From: Echiichthys vipera
Lineage: Eukaryota; Chordata; Actinopteri; Perciformes; Trachinidae
Direction: 5' to 3'
Length of the DNA: 64,000 nucleotides
Assembly: GCA_963691815.1 (NCBI GenBank)
Contig: OY829662.1
Coordinates: forward strand, 26,240,056-26,304,055
The notes under the pieces are model-generated. The model did no database searches. It saw only the letters and a program-made list of their open reading frames with translations, and was not told where the DNA came from. The position numbers and the translations under genes were made by a program. How positions within the stretch are numbered: the stretch's first letter is position 1; each line of letters begins with the position of its first letter. Below are positions 47,287 to 58,707 of the stretch, piece after piece.

Positions 47287-50200
47287 CTATAACAGAAATC
47301 AAACATGGCATTATTTATCAGACCTGCAAACTCTTGAGTAGTCAAATAAGTAGCAACATACAATCCTTAAACCCTCTTCATTCACTTCTACCCTGACTGA
47401 GATTAAAGAAAAGGTGACAGTAGCCAAAAGCCGACCAGCTTGCAGGTGTGATTTATGAATTCAATGGGTCATAATGTACAGGTCATTTATTTGTACTTAA
47501 ACATTTTGGAAGACCCATGGAAACTATGCGTTTATACATTTCAGTCAGACAACTCTGAAATCTATGGAGCGGTGAGTAACGTTATTTATCATCCACCATG
47601 TTACCATGTGTATATTTGCATAGTCTTATCTGTCATAAACAAGACATTAGGGGTGCATTACGTCTGTGTGGCGGTGCCGCAGAGACAAGAGCTTGGACAA
47701 TGGGTCTGAGTCTCTGATCCTACAAGGTTGGTTTTCAGCCCAGAGACGCTAGGTGGAAGGCAAATAGTCTCTATTCTACCTGGAACAAGTTACAATTCAT
47801 TTATTTTCACAATTACTCTGAAGCTTTTTATTTACAGAAAAAAGCTACAAATCCTGCATAGTTCCTCTTTAAGTTACTCACTTCTTGAGTTGTCATTTTT
47901 GTTTATCCTCATACTTTTAATTTATCAAGTTATTTTGTGGACTACAATTTCTACTTGAGTTCTTTCACTAAGTAACAGTATTTTTTACCAATCTCCCCTT
48001 TTTAAGTTAGTTGAGTACCTGACTCCTCTGTCCTTTTGAAAGGCCTTTGTGGTTCTCCTGCAAAAAAAACCCACGATGCCTTATTATCATTTACAAATCT
48101 TCATATTGACAGCAACTGTAACACACCTCCAATAAACTTCAGTTATGTGAGGGGTAGACAATAAATTTCCACGGTTCTCAATAGTAGGAAGAAAAAAAAC
48201 ATGCACTTCTTAGTTCAGTATGTTACTTTATTTAATAAATAAATAACTGCTTCAAATCAAACCTGTATTTAAAATTTAAAATGGTAAACATGCCTCAACA
48301 CAAATGGAAAGTAATGTAGTCATTACTTTTATCTTTCAGTAGTTCAATTACATAATTGTTCTCCTCATTCATTCACTTTTAGGCTGTTTCCACAGACTAG
48401 CGCAAAACTGACTCCGATGATTTTTTCAGCTCTATTTTATGTTTCCACACATTTGTTTTTTCTCTGTTCCAAACCATGGATGTATTATGGTCTAAACACG
48501 CGTTCACATAAACGGACTGCAAGCTTGACTCTGGCTGCACCGAGACCCATCGCGTGCTCTGGTCGTGTGTAACGTCCGCATTGGTCCCGTCAAGACTCGA
48601 AAAGATGCACTGAGGACAAAGTTTCACGGTACAGAAAAAAAGGATCTTTCGTTTCTTGTGACAACTTAAGCAGCAGTGAGCGTTCAGCACGTGTTGCCCG
48701 GAAGCAAGCGAGTTGTGCACACTGCAGTTGTTTGCAGGTGGTTAGCTGATATCCCAGGGCATAGCGCTCACTGCGCACAAAAAGTAAATGTCCGTCTTTG
48801 ATTGGGATCATGCAACGCTATGTGTATGCAGTAATTACCTTGACGATTTCACAGAAATCATATCAAACCACGGTGAATTTATGTGAGATTAGATTCATTG
48901 CTTTTTTTACACATCTTTTTTCAGGGCATTATTTTTTACTGGTCCGGTTGGAGCGTTCTGGTGGCCCTTACAGATTTAAAAGTACATCCGGGCCACTAGG
49001 CCATTTATATTGTCGACCCCTGCATGTTCTTACCATCTTGTCCGTCCTCTTTTTTGCACGTGCCTTGGTTTGGGAATGGACGGGCTTCTGGTTTCTTCTA
49101 AAGAGAAGGCGAAAACAAAGAAAAGTCCACGTGAACATTACTTACAACACATTGTATTTACAGACAAAACATTAAGAGCTCTAAAGTCATGTTCATACCG
49201 TCGGAATCTGAATCTTGAGCAGTCTGAAAACACACTGTCCTTTCTTTTTTGGAGGACCCTTCAAGAGAAGAACAGAGAGAGAGAAAATATCACTTGAGTG
49301 GGAAACCTGTGAAATCTCCAATTTACAATGCTGCCCTTTCATCCCTTCAGGAGATTCAACAATCTAACCTCAAAGAACAACTGTTCACACATGGCCTCCT
49401 GTGACTCCAACCACTGTTGTTAAGACTCAACAGAGCACTAACCAAGTCCAGACCTACTTCCCACCAACGACTGCCACTCTAACGACGGTCGTTGGCTCTT
49501 GGAGCACAAAGGGTTTCAGTGACATCACCTGCCTGTGAGAGGTTAAATACCTGGATCTGGGCAAATTAACTGATGAAGCCTCTTGGATGAGAGGTGAAAC
49601 GTCTTCCTAGACAAATAACCAAGTCCAGTTGCCTTTGACTAAAATTCCTTTGGGGATCACTTCAGCGGACAATGTGGGTTTTTATGGTTATAAAACACAC
49701 AATCTGCTACAGCTGTGCAGCCACATCTACTGTGCTCTTGCTCAGCAGATCGTGCTCAGATGGAGGTTAGATCTTCACGTTGAACTCTTTTATACAAAGT
49801 GCAGCCAAACACTAAATGAAGGAGAGGAACAGCAGAGCTCCTGCTCGGTCAGCTGCATGTGAGTTACAGGTGAGTCAGCTAGAAAGGACAGTGCTGTCCT
49901 CTTTTCTTTCACACAGGTGACACATGCAGAGGTCTGACCTGTCTTCACAGGGACCGCCATGCTTAACTGGCACATAAAGGCTACTGTAAGCTCAGTCCTC
50001 CTGTGAATTTTTTTTTCTGCAAATTACGACTGAAGGCACTTGTAAGTATGCACATGTCAAGTTGCCCCAATGAAATGACCACATTAAGAGCTAATATATT
50101 TTTCTTTTTTAAAAAAAGAGACTCTACCTGGCGAAAAAAAAAAGACTTGAACATCCCTTGGATAAAGTTACTTTAGTAACGCTAGTATTGAGGATAAAGA

Positions 50201-53200
50201 CCATGATTGGACAGTAGAAGGAGGAAATGGGTTTACCTTTCTGTCCTCTTTTCTGCACGTGCCTTGGTTTGGGAATGGACGGGCTTCTGGTTTCTTCTAA
50301 AGAGAAGGCGAAAACAAAGAAAAGTCCACGTAAACATTACTTACAACACATTGTATTTACAGACAACAAAACATTAAGAGATCTAAAGTCATGTTCATAC
50401 CGTCGGAATCTGAATCTTGAGCAGTCTGAGAACCCACTGTCCTTTTTCTTTTGGAGGACCCTTCAAGAGAAGAACAGAGAGAGAATATATCACTTGAGAA
50501 TGACACTAAGCGTATTACGTGGTTTATCTTAATTACTTGTATTGTATCAAAGACCATGGTTGGACAGCATGAGACAGTTATTACACAGGAGCATAAGAAC
50601 CTAAAGATGAGGAAACAAAAATGGATTTGTTTACCTCTCTTTCCTCTTTTTGCCTTAAATGATGGCCTTGGACCTTGAGTCAAAATGTCTGGCTCTACAA
50701 AAAAAGAAAGTCATGTCATACAATTCTTTGTTGATTCCTGCAAATCAGAAAACCAGCTAATTTACCCCGCTCCTAAAGCCCTCCCTGCTCATGAACCAGC
50801 CTGCCAACTAGTACTCCCATTAAGATAATGTGCTCTCCCTGTACATGGCCCAGGAATAAATCAAGTGCTGAAAAGAAGAATAACCAATCAATTATTTGAC
50901 AATGTATAAATTCATACCATCCATGTCTTCAGGTGGCTCTAAGGATTCCCCACTGGGAATTTCCACAATGCTTTCAGTGACTCCGGATCCTTGTATTGCT
51001 CTCCGTTTTGTAGACAAAGCCGCTGTTTTATTAGAAAAAAATATTTTGATTATTATTAAATCCACCAGACATTATTAAAAGGACCGGGAGTTCATGTCAC
51101 GTAACGATAAATCATGATTCACTGTAACATGATTTTTACTCACTTTCTAAGTTTAAATCAGTCTCATCAAGAGATTTGCCTTTGTAGACATCAGCTCCAA
51201 GTTCTACTGCCATCAGCAGCTTGCTCATTTTAGCGAGCTGCAGCGTGTTCTCTGTCAGCCGATAATAATCGCGATGAACGCGAATATCGTGCCCCATGAA
51301 TTTCGCCAGTTGATCCAACTCGTGGTCTTTCAGGTTCATTATCTGGCTGAGTGTGGCCACATGTTTCCTCAGCTGGGTCGAGGTGAGCGTTTCAGGCCTC
51401 TTTGCTCCACTTGCAGCTGCATACTTTCTCAAACAGTCTGAACCTCGAAGATGGGATTCAGAATTCTGTCTCGCAAAAACATACTTGTTGCTTTCCAGAA
51501 TATCATTCTCTCCGCCCCTTTTTCCAATGAGGAAGTCAAGTGAGGATGTCATCTCTTTTGTGAGAAGCAGGGGCACCTTACGGCCTCTCTTCCCTCTGAC
51601 TACTAAACGAGTGAACTCATGACTCAGATCTTGTTCTAGCTTTGAGAGGCACTTCATGATGTCTTCATTCGGTTCCTCTGTGGCTCTGTCTCTGACTGTC
51701 ACCAGAGGCATTTTTGCTGCCTCACCTTGGCGTCTTCTGTTGAAGAGGATGATTTGGGCAAGAAGGCACTCGCTGAGTGTCTTGTAAGCTGTTGGGTTTG
51801 GTCCATTCAGGAGCTTGTCTTTTGCCTCGTCCTCTGTGGACTTCAACATTTTATGAAGCTTCATGACATCCTCTGTGAGTGAAATCATTTCTCTTTTGTT
51901 CCATCTTTCTTCTTCTAGGTTTGTTCGTGCATGGCGTGACACATACAGGTCCCACACTGCAGCAACTAAGCCCAAAAAGTTCCTCACTCGGCTGGCAGCC
52001 GATTCATCTTCAGCCTTTACATGTTGTCCTATCACGATGTCACATACTGCCTTCAGTGAGTGCCCCAATTTTAAAGCAAGAGATGGTGTGTTGTATCTAT
52101 GCGCTGAGTTGGTGAAACCAGATGTTTTTTTGGCTGCTGCTACCGCTAAGGAAAACTTTGGTGGAACCAAAACATCTTGAAGGGATTTCACTTTTCTGTC
52201 CAGGGACTTGGCAACCAGTAGAAATCTACCCAAGTCCCTCATCTTTTGGCTCACATAGCGATCCCTTGTCCGAACATTTTCATGTTTTTCAAGCAGTCTA
52301 TCACCAAATTCACAAATCAGAGGGTCATTTTTAACTTCACTTGAAATGACATCAATAACCATCCTGCTGAGAATTGCAGCGCATCTTTGTGACGTTTGTC
52401 CTCTATACGGGAGAAGGGATGGAGCAGCACTTTGGACTCGTCTTTTTTTCTTGGACTCAGCTGACAAAGTCATTGTTTTCCGACACACTTTTTCATGTCT
52501 CCATAGCTCAGTTTTTAAGAAGAAACCATAACACATGTTGCAAGGCAAGTACTTTTCTACATCTGTATGTTCGGATGGTTGTCTGTAGGTGACAATTTCA
52601 CCCTTCCCCTCTTGTAACACAGTAATGTTATGATAGAAATCACCCCTTCGGCAAAGTTGTTCTAACATTTGAGTCCGTTTCTTGGACTTTGCTGGAAGAC
52701 ATATCACCTGTGCCACTTCTTTTTCACTGCTATGTTTCCGGATTAGATGTCTTGCAATCTTGGATTGAGGTTTTTTGCAAAACATACAATAATGTTTCTT
52801 ATCCCATTTTCTTTTGTTCCCTTTCATGGTGGTTTTCACAGTGATGCCATGTGACCTACACTCATCTCCATCCTTGTCATCCTCAGTGTCAGCACTGTAA
52901 TCATTAATATTGTCTCCGTCTCTCTCATCTCTCTGAATGGGTTCTTTATGTGGATTTAAGTCTTTGGTGGCAGAACCCGCACGTTTTCCAGTTTTCCTCG
53001 GTCTTGTAAGTGTAGATTTTGTTTTACCTTTGGGTTCCTCTGCCTCCGAAGATGAAGAAGGTGATGGCACGTTACTGCTCTCCAGATCATGACTGGACTC
53101 GGATGCATCAGTTCCACAGAAATCCTGAAAGAATTTAACAGATCAAAAAGTTAATTTTATCCTCAAAAAGTCATTCTAAGCGAAACACTAGAACAAATTT

Positions 53201-55316
53201 TCAAAACAGCACAAGTTGTCCTCCAAAAGCAACATTTAGTCATAAAAACACTGACAGCTGATGGAGTTGCCAACTGATCAATTTACATTTTTCATTTTCA
53301 CACACTTTATTGTATACATTTTTAATATCCTGTCAGGTTATTGTTGACCTCTCTTCATTAACTGTTATTTCATTTAATATGAATTAATATTGTTTTGCTT
53401 TTTATCTGAAAAGAAAAATTCCTAACTTGACCCATCTCAGAGCAGTTTACTGTTTACGAAAGAAGGGAAGTGACAGAATTTCTGCAGTAATGGATGAAAC
53501 ATCAAAAGTCCAAATTCATTTTCACAGGAAAAGAAAATACTCAAATTTAGCGACAAAAGTACTCAGACAATAACTTTATGGTAGAGATGCACTGATCAAG
53601 ATTTTTGCGATCCAATCCGATACCTGGGCTGAACGTATCCGTTGATGTCTAATGTCTGATACTGATCTGATACTACTACTATGAATCAAGTGTATACCTG
53701 TCCATTTGAGTGAAGGCATCAGGCTTCACATTAAGGTAACATTATTAAAGGTTACAAATTAACACGTATATCAATGTGCCTAATATTAATTACCAGTTAA
53801 CAAAGTGAACATTAGCAGCAAAACTACATAAATAACACTTCCATGTAAACCAATACTTTAAGATATAATATAAAACCCCAACCACTTTTGCAAACATAGA
53901 ATTGAAGTGACTAGATCGCTGTAACTGTACACTGTATTTGATATTAATAAAAAAGGAATGACTGGAAATTATTCAATATCAGAGCGGATATACGACCCAG
54001 GTATAGGATCGGTACATCTCTACTTTATGGCATGAACCTGTCAAATACAAAAAACAGGGGGGAAAAGTGTGGACAAAGCATCAAATATAGTTTTCATTTT
54101 ATAGTTTATACAGGTCAAAAATAACACATACCCAGTCATCTTCTTCCTCCTCCTCTTGTTCTTCCTTTTTCTTCATCATCTGTGGCAAACAGTAGGATAT
54201 TAAATTTACCAGTAAACAAAGCTCAGACATAGAAAAACTCAAATTCAATGATGTTATCAAAGAGTTCAAATCAGAAAAAAATGCTTGACCACATGAGGTC
54301 AATTTTAACAACACCTTGAATCAAAAAGCTGTCCACTACAAATATTGTGTTTAATAAGCACATCAGTAAATCACGATTAGTATATTTGCAAACACATTCC
54401 TTTGATTAAAGCAATTAAATAAGGCAAAACACTGTATTCTATTAATCAATAACATAATCTATATGGATTATCCTACAGAGGCTAAACATAAAAACGAGGG
54501 ACAGGTTACCCTCAATCATTTGTTTATAATGGTTAAGACTGCATAAGCATACAAGCAACACACACACACACACATACATACTGTATATATACGACATTAT
54601 CCACGCTCCATGTATTGATTTTTCACCTGCGTCATTGCAAAATGCAGTAAAGTAACCTGAATTATAGTTCCTCTTTAATTTAACATGTCATGCAGGCGAT
54701 ATGATAAGTATATTAAATGTAAGTTTGTGCTGCAGTGAAACTTGTGACAGTCACCCATGTACAAGAAAAACATACTGAGGAATGTTCAAATATGGACGAT
54801 ATCTGTGGATTTAAAAAAAATAAATTCAAATAACTTTAGGTGTAATGGCTATGCATTCAGTATTGGTGACCACGCAAATGCAAGCACTCATACGCTGCTT
54901 GTTTATGGAAAAATGAAGTATCCATGCATCCCTAACATTAACTTTGAACTTAACGTGACACGAGGTCGACGGACAAGGAAAGCTAAGTTAATGCTAAAGC
55001 TAGCTACAAAGCTTCTACACGGAGACAGACAGAAAGGCTCAGTCAGAACATGAGTGGCTGGTTAAAAAAGTCTTACCTGTAAAAGTTGTTGTGTTTGCTC
55101 TTGCTGTTCTTTGTTTTTGACTTTAATTTGCTCTTCGTAGCGTTGCTCACTGTCCTCGTGCCGCTGTCTGAGTCTCTCCAGCAGACGCAGCTTGCGCTGA
55201 TGAGCCTTGATTTCAGTGATGCATTCACAGACGTCGGGAAAGTGCAGAATCTTTTTTTGAAACTTCATATTACATTTTTCTTTTTCTTTTGTGGTCTCTA
55301 AAGGAGTCGTACTCAT
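47072..55316 (-). CDS. Tyrosine-recombinase-derived multi-exon host gene (~955 aa)
   Basis: Exons read on the minus strand: 55,316-55,077; 54,179-54,132; 53,124-51,144; 51,022-50,918; 50,694-50,635; 50,460-50,401; 50,296-50,237; 49,258-49,199; 48,057-48,019; 47,286-47,072. All junctions are GT-AG and phases agree, giving 2,868 nt or 955 residues. Residues 1-96 are charged coiled coil. C2H2-like (CMFC with HLIRKH, about 209-227) and C2HC-like (CNMC with HEKVC, about 291-310) fingers follow. A tyrosine-recombinase-like core spans about 540-720: NRRRQGE resembles box I, RGKRGRKVPLLL the beta-hairpin lysine, QLRKH the box II arginine, MGHD and DYYRL the final His and Tyr. The His of HxxR is Thr. 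Short Lys/Arg/Ser-rich exons and a Myb/SANT-like end (KPWSREEKEAVW, RSWKDVKN) complete it. Known vertebrate host genes of this kind derive from Cryptons; a DNA-binding rather than recombining role is inferred. Confidence 0.82.
48019..48057 (-). other. Penultimate exon, 39 bp
   Basis: Phase 1, encoding EPQRPFKRTEES; acceptor TTTTTTTTGCAG, donor CAG|GTACTC, a weak donor. Confidence 0.65.
49033..49096 (-). pseudogene. Duplicate of exon 7 with shifted donor (frame-breaking if used)
   Basis: The acceptor and first 17 codons match exon 7, but the original donor region is changed. The nearest usable donor, ATG|GTAAGA, makes the exon 64 bp instead of 60. Including it puts the last exon out of frame, with an early stop after a few residues; skipping it restores the frame from exon 8 to the 48,057 exon. 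It is probably skipped, or makes a truncated isoform. Confidence 0.6.
49199..49258 (-). other. Exon 8, tandem duplicate of exon 6
   Basis: 60 bp, phase 1, encoding SSKKERTVCFQTAQDSDSD. It differs from exon 6 by a few residues but keeps the splice sites and phase. Confidence 0.75.
49440..49660 (+). ncRNA. Interspersed repeat with hammerhead-ribozyme-like core
   Basis: CTGATGA at 49,570-49,576 and GAAAC at 49,596-49,600 are the two invariant hammerhead boxes. Between them CCTCT (49,579-49,583) and AGAGG (49,590-49,594) form a perfect 5-bp stem II with a six-base loop. Upstream GGCAA (about 49,559-49,563) can pair with TTGCC (about 49,630-49,634) as stem I, next to AAGTC, a possible cleavage triplet. 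Stem III is very weak and one base near stem II does not fit. Hammerheads are known in Penelope-like elements and retrozymes; the surrounding ATGAAGCCTCTTGGATGAG motif looks like part of a dispersed fish repeat. It lies in an intron, antisense to the recombinase gene. Confidence 0.4.
50237..50296 (-). other. Exon 7 (second part of duplicated module)
   Basis: 60 bp, phase 1, encoding ETRSPSIPKPRHVQKRGQK; acceptor CCTTCTCTTTAG, donor AAAG|GTAAAC. It is duplicated at 49,033-49,096. Confidence 0.78.
50401..50460 (-). other. Exon 6 (first copy of duplicated module)
   Basis: 60 bp, phase 1, encoding SSKRKRTVGSQTAQDSDSD, a possible nuclear localisation patch followed by an acidic stretch. It is duplicated as exon 8. 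Confidence 0.78.
50635..50694 (-). other. Exon 5
   Basis: 60 bp, phase 1, encoding PDILTQGPRPSFKAKRGKR; acceptor TTTTTTTGTAG, donor GTAAAC. Confidence 0.75.
50918..51022 (-). other. Exon 4
   Basis: 105 bp, phase 1 at both ends, encoding STKRRAIQGSGVTESIVEI and PSGESLEPPEDMD; the acceptor ends AAAACAG and the donor is GTATGA. Confidence 0.75.
51144..53124 (-). other. Exon 3, 1,981 bp: zinc fingers and recombinase core
   Basis: The acceptor is TTAAATTCTTTCAG and the exon opens with DFCGTDASESSHDLE. It holds the whole finger and recombinase region as one open frame, like many retained transposon-derived exons, and ends at GAAA|GTGAGT in phase 1. Confidence 0.85.
53582..54022. mobile_element. 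hAT-type non-autonomous element (441 bp) with 8-bp target duplication
   Basis: The ends TAGAGATGCACTGATC and GATCGGTACATCTCTA are imperfect inverted repeats. CTTTATGG directly repeats at 53,574-53,581 and 54,023-54,030. An 8-bp duplication and TAGAGATG ends fit hAT. It lies in intron 2 of the recombinase-derived gene and has no coding capacity. Confidence 0.85.
54132..54179 (-). other. Exon 2, 48-bp acidic micro-exon
   Basis: Encodes MMKKKEEQEEEEEDDW between a TTTGCCACAG acceptor and a GTATGT donor, in phase 0 with both neighbours. Confidence 0.75.
54320..55060. other. Intron 1 of the recombinase-derived gene
   Basis: AT-rich, with a short (CA)n near 54,560. No additional exon was supported. 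Confidence 0.5.
55077..55316 (-). other. Exon 1 of recombinase-derived gene (start codon)
   Basis: 80 codons from ATG (MSTTPLETTKEKEK) with heptad-like charged helix (RKLRLLERLRQRHEDSEQRY) and a Gln-rich end; the donor is CAG|GTAAGA. The ATG is the first in the frame and is preceded by TATA-rich sequence. Confidence 0.8.
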
Positions 55317-55434
55317 TATATTATCTTGAAATGTTCATAATATCTATGGTGGTTCAGCAGTCCAAGACATTAAATTAACTATTTCCAGAGAAATTCTATT
55401 ACTCAGCAACTTGTAGGTGAAATAGTACAAATCC

Positions 55435-55625
55435 CCATTTTTCATGAATGCAGCTGCCAGGTGTGCACAGCTCTGTGTGTGGGTGGGGGAGGGGTAATGT
55501 TGCATGAATCCAGCTTGAGTTGAGAGAAAGATCCCTGCAGAGCTTTGCTCTCTAATTTATGCTGTTTGTTTTGAACCAAGGGTATTACATTATTTGTTTT
55601 AAACACATGTCTTACTGTTATATAT
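55435..55625. repeat. Long direct repeat, copy 1
   Basis: CATGAATCCAGCTTGAGTTG, AGAGAAAGATCCCTGCAGA and TATGCTGTTTGTTTT recur in the same order and orientation at 58,708-58,945, some 3.3 kb away. The flanks do not show obvious LTR TG...CA ends. Confidence 0.7.
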
Positions 55626-55814
55626 TTAGTGATATTTCCCAAAAGATATTTTAGATTTATTGTATGTATATTTATATATTTTTTAAATTTCTTTAATTAT
55701 ATTTATATAAAATAAAAATCTATTATAGGATGTTTTATCATATTTTTTTATTTTTAAAATAAAAACGAGAACAGCTTAAGTTTCATCCACTCTCCTAACT
55801 TAAGTCCTCTACTC

Positions 55815-56140
55815 AGGGCGCCCTCCCACTGTGCCTCCGTACCGTGCCCCAGCACGTGTCACGGCTAAAGTCTGGTTCCTTTGACCAGTGTGAGTGCAAC
55901 CGTACCACGTCTAGGAGCGGCACGCTTGCCGTCCACGGCCCGTTTGGGAGAGGTGGGCTTTAGTAAAGCACGTTTGCACGTGTACGAGCACGAGCGTGCG
56001 CACGTGTACGAGCACGAGGCCTACGGCGGTTCTGAGGTTATTTCCTGTGCGCCTGTTGGGACATATGCCAATAGGGAGGGGGGACAAGTACCCTAAAGCC
56101 TGGGTCGCGGTGCGGAAGGACAGTGTGACTGCGCCCTCAG
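55815..56140. mobile_element. Short member of the GGGCGC-ended foldback family
   Basis: It runs from CAGGGCGCCCTCCCACTGTG to GACAGTGTGACTGCGCCCTCAG. The interior GTACGAGCACGAGCGTGCGC and GGGGGACAAGTACCCTAAAG are shared with the 31,951-33,069 palindrome. TCA flanks both ends, a possible 3-bp target duplication. The 32,768-type open frame is deleted here. Confidence 0.75.
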
Positions 56141-56144
56141 ATTT

Positions 56145-58250
56145 CCCACTGATCGGTGACCTTTGACACTTGTGAAGGTTGCACGGGTGTGAAACTGCAC
56201 ATAGTGGATGGGGCCCTTGCCCCCTGATAAACATATCAAACTGTCAGCCTGATAGGCCAAAGTGTGTGGAGGTTATTAAACACTAAGGCTTCCAATTGTA
56301 GGCTTCAGAGGCCTGAAGCGACCCTGGACAGTCAACTGTGATCCTTCCGAAAGTCTGACAGGTCTAAAATTCTAGATATGCAATGTCCCTCATGCTCTGG
56401 ACAATATATCCACATCTCAGCTCCCCATCTCAAAGCCTTGGTGATTTATTCAAGGAAATGGGGTCAAAAGGGTCAGATTTCATACTGATCAGTATTCTTT
56501 GACACTTTCAAACTTTCAGCCTGATAGGCCAAAGCTTGTGGAAGTTATTAAATAGATGCTATTAAAATAGATGTTCTATGAAGTCTGAAACATGAGCATT
56601 GCTTTTTGCCCATTTTTTTTACAGGGAAACGTGACCTCTGTGAAGGTTGCACAGGTCTGAAAGTTTGCACAGCGTATGCCCCTGATGGTCTGATGAAGAT
56701 ACTGTAACATAGCCTTCCAGCCCAAAGCATTGGCGTGTTATTCATAAAGAACAGCTGAAAAGTATGACCCTAGGTGTTGCTTTGACACTTCTGAAGGTCG
56801 CACAGGTCTGAAAGTTTGCACCGTGGATGGTCCTGATGCCCTGATACACATACTGTAATTTCAGCCCTCTTGGTCAAAGCCTTGGTCAGTTATTGAAGAA
56901 ATTGTATTTTCCCCATGGTTTAAAGGATAAAGTGTCTTTTTGGCTGCTGCTCAGTGACCTTTGACTCCACGGACCCCAAAGTCGGAGTAGAAGACCCTCA
57001 GAGGTCACTGAATAATAATCCAGTGGGAAAAAAAACCAAATCCCAGCGGTTTTCTTAATTGGCTGTTTGAAATCTTAAAAATCAGGAGCTGTCAGACCAT
57101 TACATCTTTACACCCTCTGAGCTGGCTGGCCATTTTGGAGAAAGTCTTTTTCTAAAAGTCCTGCAGGTCTGAAATTGTAATATGTGGTTTGGGGGCCTGG
57201 GACAAGCGCGTACACGTTTGTTCAGTGCCGATCGGACGTGTACTTAAGGAAAGGCGGGGCTTTGAACATTTGCATTCCCACACCCGCCATCTCCACAAAG
57301 ATGGACCAAATCACTTGAAACTTGGCCTGTAGACTTGTGACAAGATCCAAATGAATTCCCCCAAGACCCAACTCTGTAGGCCCTTTGGAAAGCCAAGTAG
57401 CTCCACGGGGGTCCAATCGCAACAGGACCAGAAGTTTCCGATAGGAGGCCATCCGACATGCAACATACTAAAATTTTATGTCCCTTTATCAAAACCTATG
57501 AATTATTTAAGAAAATAAGCTTAAAGGTCAGATTTCACACAGATTGTTGACCTTTGACACTTATGAAGGTCGCACAGGTGTGAAACTTTTCACAGTGTAT
57601 GCCCATAGTGGTCTGATGAACATAATGTAGTTTCAGCCCTCTTGGTCAAAGCGTTTGCAAGTTATTAAAGAAATTGTATTTTTTTTGCATGGTGTTTTGA
57701 ATAAAGTGTCTTTTTGGCTGCTGCTCAGTGACCTTTCACTCCACGGACCCCGAAGTCGGAGTAGAAGACCCTCAGAGGTCACTGAATAATAATCCAGTGG
57801 GAAAGAAAAACAAATCCCAGCGGTTTTCTTAATTGGCTGTTTGAAATCTTAAAAACCTGGAGCTGTCAGACCTTTACATCTTTACACCCTTTGAGTCTTC
57901 TTCTAAAAGTCGTGCAGGTCTGAAATTGTTAAATGTGGTTCAGGGGCCTGAGATGAGCACGTACATGTCCGTGGTGGTCTGATGAACATACTGTAATTTC
58001 AGCCTTCCAGCCCAAAGTGTTAGCATGTTATTAAAAAAGGGCAGTTGTAAGATGTCTGATTTGACCCTAAATGGTGACCTTTGACACTTCTGAAGGTCGC
58101 ACAGGTCTGAAAGTTTGACAGTGGATGATCCTGATGCCCTGATACACATACTGTAATTTCAGCTTTCTTGGTCAAAGTGTTGGCGAGTTATAAAAAAAAA
58201 CAGCAGTTGTTAGAGGTCAATATCCAGAAAAGGATGACTACCCCAACCCT
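56145..58250. repeat. Degenerate long tandem repeats with a 774-bp-offset duplication
   Basis: GACCTTTGACACTT, GAAGGT(C/T)GCACAGGT(C/G)TGAAA and CATACTGTAATTTCAGCC recur around 56,160, 56,640, 56,790, 57,550 and 58,080. A block from about 56,930 to 57,110 is repeated at 57,705-57,895 (TGGCTGCTGC at 56,941 and 57,715) with few changes. No open frame persists across copies. Its origin is unknown. Confidence 0.75.
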
Positions 58251-58259
58251 TTGTTATTG

Positions 58260-58700
58260 ATGCTGCAGCTGAAGAGAGTTGTAAGGTCCGTGTTGTCATA
58301 AGGTTGTTATTGTCTTTATCATGAGGTTGTCATAGAATGGATCTGTTTCCTATTGTGGCCTTCAGTGGTAGCTTACTGAGCTCTTCACTGCTCCCTCCCT
58401 GTTTGCTCATTTGCTCTGATCTTGGTTTTGCTAGCTTATGACCATTATTTATTAGTTTCATTTAGGCTTGTGTGATTGCTACAATGCATGGATCCCTGAC
58501 GAACAGATAAGTAACAAGAGAAAGGACTGTAGTTTTCTTGGTGTGTAGCTTTTCTATTAAACAGTGGTGAGCCACCATAGTTGAGTGAAAATGTTTCTCA
58601 AAGCACTAAAAGAGTCAAAAGCATGCTCCTTTAAACAAAACAGAGCAAGTTCAGTGATACTATTGACAAATTCAATTTTAATCACCTGCTTTTAGTGAAT
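58260..58700. other. No gene seen
   Basis: Unique sequence between the tandem repeats and the second direct repeat. Confidence 0.4.
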
Positions 58701-58707
58701 TGGTCAA

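Noticed and set aside
51353..52592. Plus-strand frames of 60-105 codons opposite the recombinase exon
   Set aside because: Antisense shadows of the long coding exon 3, without splice or start signals.
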